From: VBAS01 sp965652775
Lineage (GTDB): Bacteria > Bacteroidota > Bacteroidia > Chitinophagales > Chitinophagaceae
Assembly: GCA_965652775.1 (NCBI GenBank)
Contig: CBFGXP010000074.1
Span: forward strand, 1-16,839
Length of the DNA: 16,839 nt
Direction of reading: 5' to 3'
Part shown: piece after piece, positions 15,276 through 16,839 of the stretch
How positions within the stretch are numbered: the first letter of the stretch is position 1
Layout: every line of letters starts with the position of its first letter
The notes under the pieces: generated by a model
Told to the model about the DNA's origin: nothing
The model's input: only the letters and a program-made list of their open reading frames with translations
Databases searched by the model: none
Program-made: the position numbers and the translations under genes

Positions 15276-15596
15276 CGATCATATCCGGATTTAGATGATG
15301 ATGGCCTTAGAAAGAGATTTCTGCCCCTGGCTGTCATCATCTTTTTATTTATAACTTGTTTATTGCGAGGCGCTTCACGTTTGAATGATCAGTTTGGCTA
15401 TCTTGAAATCCTAACTAAGTTGGTTTCTGCATTATAATTACCGATCATATTTTTACATCGTCAACCACTGAAACAACTTCTGTTTTGCCATTGAGCATCT
15501 GGTTTTACATCTAACAACTTCTTGCCGATTACAATTTGCCTTTGCTTGCTTTCATTACGATTGTTTCCAACAACTTTTTTTTAACTTTTAAATTTT
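15276..15596. other. 321-bp gene-free region between two small secreted-protein genes
   Basis: Apart from the terminator at 15293-15350, this stretch has no gene that I can support. Upstream of the next gene TACGATTG (15556-15563) matches TAnnTTTG with one mismatch, with a TTTG at 15535-15538, 17 bases before it. This is a weak promoter candidate that would give a leader of about 30 bases. The remainder is AT-rich with no clear repeat or structure. Confidence 0.45.
15293..15350 (+). terminator. Rho-independent terminator after the tyrosine-rich lipoprotein gene
   Basis: The arms 15293-15306 and 15329-15342 form a continuous 14-bp stem with two G-U wobbles. A nested 5-bp stem, AGAAA (15309-15313) with TTTCT (15318-15322), is closed by a GAGA tetraloop. 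TTTTTATTT follows the outer stem on the plus strand. It begins 18 bases after the stop codon and is oriented to end that transcript. Confidence 0.8.
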
Positions 15597-16013
15597 ATGA
15601 CTATGAAAAAAGTAATGAACAGTAACAAGGCAATTATCATTGCTATTGCAGCAGCTTTCAGCATGTCCTTTACAAACCCTGTTATCGCTATGGAGAAGAA
15701 CCCAGAGGCCGGAATTGAGATCAAATACCTGGGTTTCCGTGAGAGTAACCCTGTATTTGAGATCAAAATCAGTAAAGCCGAAACAGAAAACTTTTTGATC
15801 ACTATCAGAGATGCGTCGGGAACTGTTTTGTTTTCGGAGAAACTTACAGGCAAAAATATTTCCCGTAAGTATCGCATTGATACCGAAGAAGAAATAGAAC
15901 AAGGTGGTCTTCGCTTTGAAGTAAAATCGATTCGCGAGAAAAAAACAGCGGTTTATATAGCAGGGGTGAGTGAAAACATCACAAGGGAGATGGCAGTAAA
16001 CAAAATTCAGTAA
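15597..16013 (+). CDS. Small secreted protein of unknown function
   Basis: The product has 138 residues from the ATG at 15597, or 136 from a second in-frame ATG at 15603 (MKKVMNSNKAIIIAIAA), which is an equally good start. A signal peptide is clear: basic start, hydrophobic IIIAIAAAFSMSF, and a likely signal peptidase I site after VIA near residue 31. No lipobox cysteine follows, so the mature protein of about 107 residues should be periplasmic or secreted. It alternates hydrophobic and polar residues in strand-like segments (IEIKYLGFRESNPVFEIKI, NFLITIRDASGTVLFSEKL, LRFEVKSI), consistent with one beta-sandwich domain. I recall similar short proteins in several copies in Chitinophagaceae genomes, with no known role. 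A strong bidirectional terminator follows. Confidence 0.8.
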   Translation: MTMKKVMNSNKAIIIAIAAAFSMSFTNPVIAMEKNPEAGIEIKYLGFRESNPVFEIKISKAETENFLITIRDASGTVLFSEKLTGKNISRKYRIDTEEEIEQGGLRFEVKSIREKKTAVYIAGVSENITREMAVNKIQ

Positions 16014-16030
16014 AGGACAAAACATGGAAA

Positions 16031-16067
16031 AATTAAGCTGCCCAGATTTGATCGGGGCAGCTTAATT
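16031..16067. terminator. Bidirectional rho-independent terminator
   Basis: Arms 16031-16043 (aattaagctgccc) and 16055-16067 (gggcagcttaatt) are perfect 13-bp complements with an 11-base loop. On the plus strand the stem is followed by GATTTTTC. On the minus strand it runs into a T tract formed by the As at 16028-16032. It separates the convergent secreted-protein gene (ends 16013) and sortilin-like gene (ends 16091). Confidence 0.85.
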
Positions 16068-16090
16068 GATTTTTCTTAAGCGGAAGCTTT

Positions 16091-16839
16091 TTACTTCTTT
16101 GCCTTCTTCTGCACTTCCTCAAGTTTAGCAATATAAATGCTGCGGCCATGTGTGCCAAGCACAATTTCGTTTTCTCTTTGATGAATTGCGATATCATGAA
16201 CGGGAACTGACTTAGGCAGGCCTTTATTCCACATCATAAAACTATTTCCCCGGTCAAAACTTACATAAAGACCGCCGTCCGTACCCAGGTAAAGTATGCT
16301 GTCATTTTTCGGATCTTCACGAATCACATTTACCGGTTCATTGGGCAGATCTTTTCCTATCTGCATCCATGTTTTTCCATAATCGTCGCTGATATATAAA
16401 TAGGGCGCAAAATTGTCAAAGCGATAACCATTCAATGTTACATATACCCTCGCTTCTTTATGTTGTGATGCAAGCACACGACTTACCCAAAGGCCATTCG
16501 TTTGAAGTTTGTTTGAGGTTTGAAGGTTTGACTTTTGACTTTTGACTTTTGAATTTTTACCAGAAGTCTGTAAAGATTGATTCAATTGTTCCCAGCTATA
16601 ACCTCCATCTTTTGTTAAATGTATATTCCCGTCATCAGTTCCTGTATAGATGAGACCAAATCTTGTCGGTGATTCAGAAATAGTGGTCAGCGTTCCGTAA
16701 GGAACATTGCCATCTTTCTTTCCATTTGTCAGATCGGATGACATCGTTATCATTGTGTCACCCTTATTCATGCTGCGATGAAAGTGATTGCTGCCAAAAT
16801 AAACTATATCAGGATTATGAATACTGATTTGAATCGGGG
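16091..16839 (-). CDS. Sortilin/VPS10-type BNR beta-propeller protein, C-terminal part (runs off window)
   Basis: The frame is open to the window edge: before the in-frame ATG at 16771 another 22 codons continue in family-like sequence (PDIVYFGSNHFHRS), so that ATG is internal and the true start lies outside. The 249 visible residues are the C-terminal end of a beta-propeller of the sortilin/BNR type. Asp-box motifs are TKDGGYSW (16592-16615), SDDYGKTW (16367-16390) and a weaker SFDRGNSF (16238-16261). REDPKNDSILYLGTDGGLYVS and the closing LGTHGRSIYIAKLEE are typical of the large Bacteroidota members of about 1000 residues, which are usually exported. The protein ends in KKAKK with no obvious type IX sorting domain after the propeller. 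A repeat-derived insertion of about 24 residues interrupts the fold. Ligand or substrate unknown; some annotations call these glycosyl hydrolases, but no catalytic evidence is visible. Confidence 0.85.
   Translation of the reverse strand, partial: PIQISIHNPDIVYFGSNHFHRSMNKGDTMITMSSDLTNGKKDGNVPYGTLTTISESPTRFGLIYTGTDDGNIHLTKDGGYSWEQLNQSLQTSGKNSKVKSQKSNLQTSNKLQTNGLWVSRVLASQHKEARVYVTLNGYRFDNFAPYLYISDDYGKTWMQIGKDLPNEPVNVIREDPKNDSILYLGTDGGLYVSFDRGNSFMMWNKGLPKSVPVHDIAIHQRENEIVLGTHGRSIYIAKLEEVQKKAKK
16496..16567. repeat. Period-7 repeat inserted in-frame in the sortilin-like gene
   Basis: On the plus strand gactttt is repeated exactly three times at 16530-16550, flanked by related tttgaag/tttgagg units from 16501 to 16529. 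On the coding strand this gives a Lys/Ser/Asn/Gln-rich segment (SKVKSQKSNLQTSNKLQ) between WEQLNQ and LWVSRV, where related proteins, as I recall them, have only a short linker. The frame is kept. It looks like intergenic simple-repeat DNA captured by a coding sequence. Confidence 0.6.

Noticed and set aside
15588..16025. A 145-codon minus-strand frame opposite the small secreted protein
   Set aside because: The plus-strand gene has a clear signal peptide and is followed by a terminator. The antisense translation is Cys/Phe-rich and lacks any domain.
16091..16771. A complete 226-residue protein starting at 16771
   Set aside because: The frame is open beyond that ATG to the window edge with family-like sequence, so the gene is partial and the ATG internal.
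1..16839. CRISPR array, tRNA, rRNA, insertion sequence, prophage or defence genes
   Set aside because: I found no regularly spaced repeats, cloverleaf sequences, transposase or integrase motifs, or defence-protein signatures on either strand.

Overview
The window looks like chromosomal DNA of a Bacteroidota bacterium, most likely a member of the Chitinophagaceae or a close relative. The signs are a SusC/SusD outer-membrane pair, lipoprotein signal peptides, -7 promoter elements of the form TAnnTTTG, weak Shine-Dalgarno sites, moderately AT-rich DNA, and small secreted proteins of a kind I associate with that family. The lineage is an inference from these features; no marker gene such as 16S rRNA is present.

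Layout. (1) 169-4650, minus strand: a complete leucine operon in the order leuA-leuC-leuD-leuB, which converts 2-oxoisovalerate to the 2-oxo precursor of leucine. LeuA is a short form without the C-terminal leucine-sensing domain. A possible promoter and a 10-bp inverted repeat lie just upstream of leuA. Three of the operon's boundaries carry non-conserved or repeat-like sequence: two hairpins between leuA and leuC, a repeat-like coding tail on leuC next to an extended leuD N-terminus, and a period-8 repeat after leuB. (2) 4859-9613, plus strand: a helical-repeat protein of unknown function, carA (carbamoyl-phosphate synthase small subunit), aroQ (type II dehydroquinase) and an acetyl-CoA hydrolase/CoA-transferase family protein. 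These are spaced as separate transcription units and the block ends in a strong bidirectional terminator. (3) 9691-14432, minus strand: a susC-susD pair forming an outer-membrane import complex, with no degradative enzyme or regulator beside it. (4) 14433-16013: a 480-bp gene-free region, a tyrosine-rich lipoprotein, a rho-independent terminator, and a small secreted protein. (5) 16091-16839, minus strand: the C-terminal end of a sortilin/BNR-type beta-propeller protein that runs off the window edge. It carries an in-frame insertion made of period-7 repeat DNA.

Most of the window is housekeeping biosynthesis plus a standard SusCD pair. I see no defence system, phage, integrative element, CRISPR array, transposase, tRNA or rRNA, and no clear new multi-gene system. 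The observations most worth a second look are intergenic-type repeat sequence translated inside two proteins (LeuC and the sortilin-like protein), the short LeuA with its leader structure, and promoter-like boxes that lie within a few bases of start codons.
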